This document shows positions 53,629-54,252 of a DNA stretch of 54,252 nt, piece by piece. The translations under genes were made by a program, and so were the position numbers. The DNA is from Streptomyces meridianus (GTDB lineage Bacteria > Actinomycetota > Actinomycetes > Streptomycetales > Streptomycetaceae), in the NCBI RefSeq assembly GCF_023703325.1, contig NZ_JAMQGM010000036.1, forward strand, positions 1-54,252, read 5' to 3'. Under the pieces are notes generated by a model that was not told the origin of the DNA, made no database searches, and saw only the letters and a program-made list of their open reading frames with translations. The stretch's first letter is position 1. Every line of letters begins with the position of its first letter.

Positions 53629-53679
53629 CCCCTGGAACAGGTGGCGTCGTCCCGACGGCGCCACCCACCAGGAGACCTC

Positions 53680-54252
53680 ATGGACATCACCCCGCAGACC
53701 GCAGATCCCGCGACCCCCGCCTGCGGTTCCTCCACCGACGCACTCCGCATGTCCGCCGCGCGGGCCCGCAGTGCGGTACTGGAACAGCTGATCCTCGAGG
53801 ACCCCGGGCAGTTCCGGGTGCTGACCGGAGACCGCCCCACCGGACGGCTGCACCTGGGCCACTACTTCGGCACGCTGCAGAATCGGGTACGTCTCCAGAA
53901 CCTCGGTGTCGAGATGTTCGTGATCATTGCGGACTACCAGGTGCTGACCGACCGCGACGTCGCCGGCAACCTGACCGGACACGTCGAGGAGCTCGTACTG
54001 GACCACCTCGCCATCGGCATTGACCCGGCACGCAGCACGCTCTTCACGCACAGCGCCGTGCCCGCCCTGAACCAGCTGCTGCTGCCGTTCCTCAGCCTCG
54101 TCTCCGTTGCCGAGCTCCGGCGCAATCCGACGGTGAAGGATGAGATCGCCCACTCGCAGCAGGCCGCTGTCAGCGGTCTGATGTTCACCTACCGTTCCTC
54201 ATCAGTGAGCAGGAGTGGGTCTTGGACCCATTCCTGGTCTCTGCGGACATCC
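53680..54252 (+). CDS. trpS: Tryptophanyl-tRNA synthetase, auxiliary type (partial; frame departs near edge)
   Basis: Starts ATG 53680 with GGAGACC upstream. 171 codons match TrpRS: VLTGDRPTGRLHLGHYFG (HIGH at 58-61), VFVIIADYQVLTDR-type segment, and NPTVKDEIAHSQ then SGLMFTY. After Tyr171 (54192) the family continues PVHQAADILF, but here the frame reads RSSSVSRSGSW, unlike any TrpRS, in a stretch of lower GC. KMSKS is not reached. So the gene is either broken here by an insertion or frameshift, or the last 60 bases are foreign or misassembled. Regulated by the leader attenuator. The N-terminal extension fits the indolmycin-resistance type rather than the housekeeping enzyme (inference). Confidence 0.8.
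   Translation, partial: MDITPQTADPATPACGSSTDALRMSAARARSAVLEQLILEDPGQFRVLTGDRPTGRLHLGHYFGTLQNRVRLQNLGVEMFVIIADYQVLTDRDVAGNLTGHVEELVLDHLAIGIDPARSTLFTHSAVPALNQLLLPFLSLVSVAELRRNPTVKDEIAHSQQAAVSGLMFTYRSSSVSRSGSWTHSWSLRTS

Overview
The window is very GC-rich, with almost exclusive G/C at third codon positions, GTG and TTG starts, strong GGAGG-type ribosome sites, long perfect GC hairpins instead of U-tailed terminators, and several apparently leaderless genes. Together with the gene content (streptogrisin-type protease, SSI-type protease inhibitor, MurT/GatD, ClpC, PF04672 methyltransferase, two-gene glycerol locus, auxiliary TrpRS), this points to a Streptomyces or close relative. The segment looks like chromosomal, mostly adaptive/secondary territory. 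I saw no rRNA, CRISPR array, phage module or complete insertion sequence.

Layout. 1-4301 (minus): the start of a large assembly-line enzyme (acyl-AMP ligase followed by a ketoreductase-like domain, running off the left edge) with an MFS exporter upstream, probably the margin of a polyketide or hybrid biosynthetic cluster. 4745-10749 (minus): secreted streptogrisin-like protease, double-DUF427 protein, acetolactate-synthase-like TPP enzyme and two SAM methyltransferases. 10888-13583: MMPL/RND transporter divergent from a MarR regulator, with a near-perfect 23-bp palindrome between them. 13830-22155: GAF/winged-helix regulator, ABC-2 exporter pair, aldehyde dehydrogenase plus DUF779 protein, then glycerol facilitator and glycerol kinase, each transcription unit closed by a long hairpin. 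22462-27826: glutamine-methyltransferase-like gene, ClpC-type chaperone, PaaX regulator, secreted M15 carboxypeptidase. 28071-32625: a tightly coupled operon of betaine-aldehyde dehydrogenase, GMC (choline-dehydrogenase-like) oxidoreductase and APC permease. 32618-35695: Asp23 protein, cardiolipin-synthase-like PLD, DUF402 protein, small secreted SH3 protein. 35855-37614: paaI-paaK pair behind a PaaR-like operator. 37878-44423: NAD(P)-binding protein, LysM/M23 peptidase, small ORF, baeRF (Rv2629-like) protein, PHP/PolX-like protein, CDF transporter. 44568-47384: secreted low-complexity protein, acyl-CoA dehydrogenase divergent from a TetR regulator with repeated GTTAC boxes between. 47423-52667: peptide deformylase divergent from murT-gatD (lipid II amidation), pfkA, CtaG-like membrane protein, tiny membrane protein. 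52693-54252: SSI-family inhibitor and an auxiliary tryptophanyl-tRNA synthetase preceded by a Trp-codon leader peptide and attenuator.

How the genes work together. Several small catabolic or resistance modules sit beside their own local regulator (MarR/MMPL, GAF/ALDH, TetR/acyl-CoA dehydrogenase, Trp attenuator/TrpRS). Cell-envelope genes recur (M15, LysM-M23, MurT-GatD, cardiolipin synthase-like, Asp23). The clearest regulatory finds are the MarR palindrome, the PaaR-like site, the GTTAC repeats, and the TrpRS attenuator, whose leader peptide starts directly behind a -10 box. The TrpRS reading frame departs abruptly from the family at base 54193, 60 bases from the right edge.
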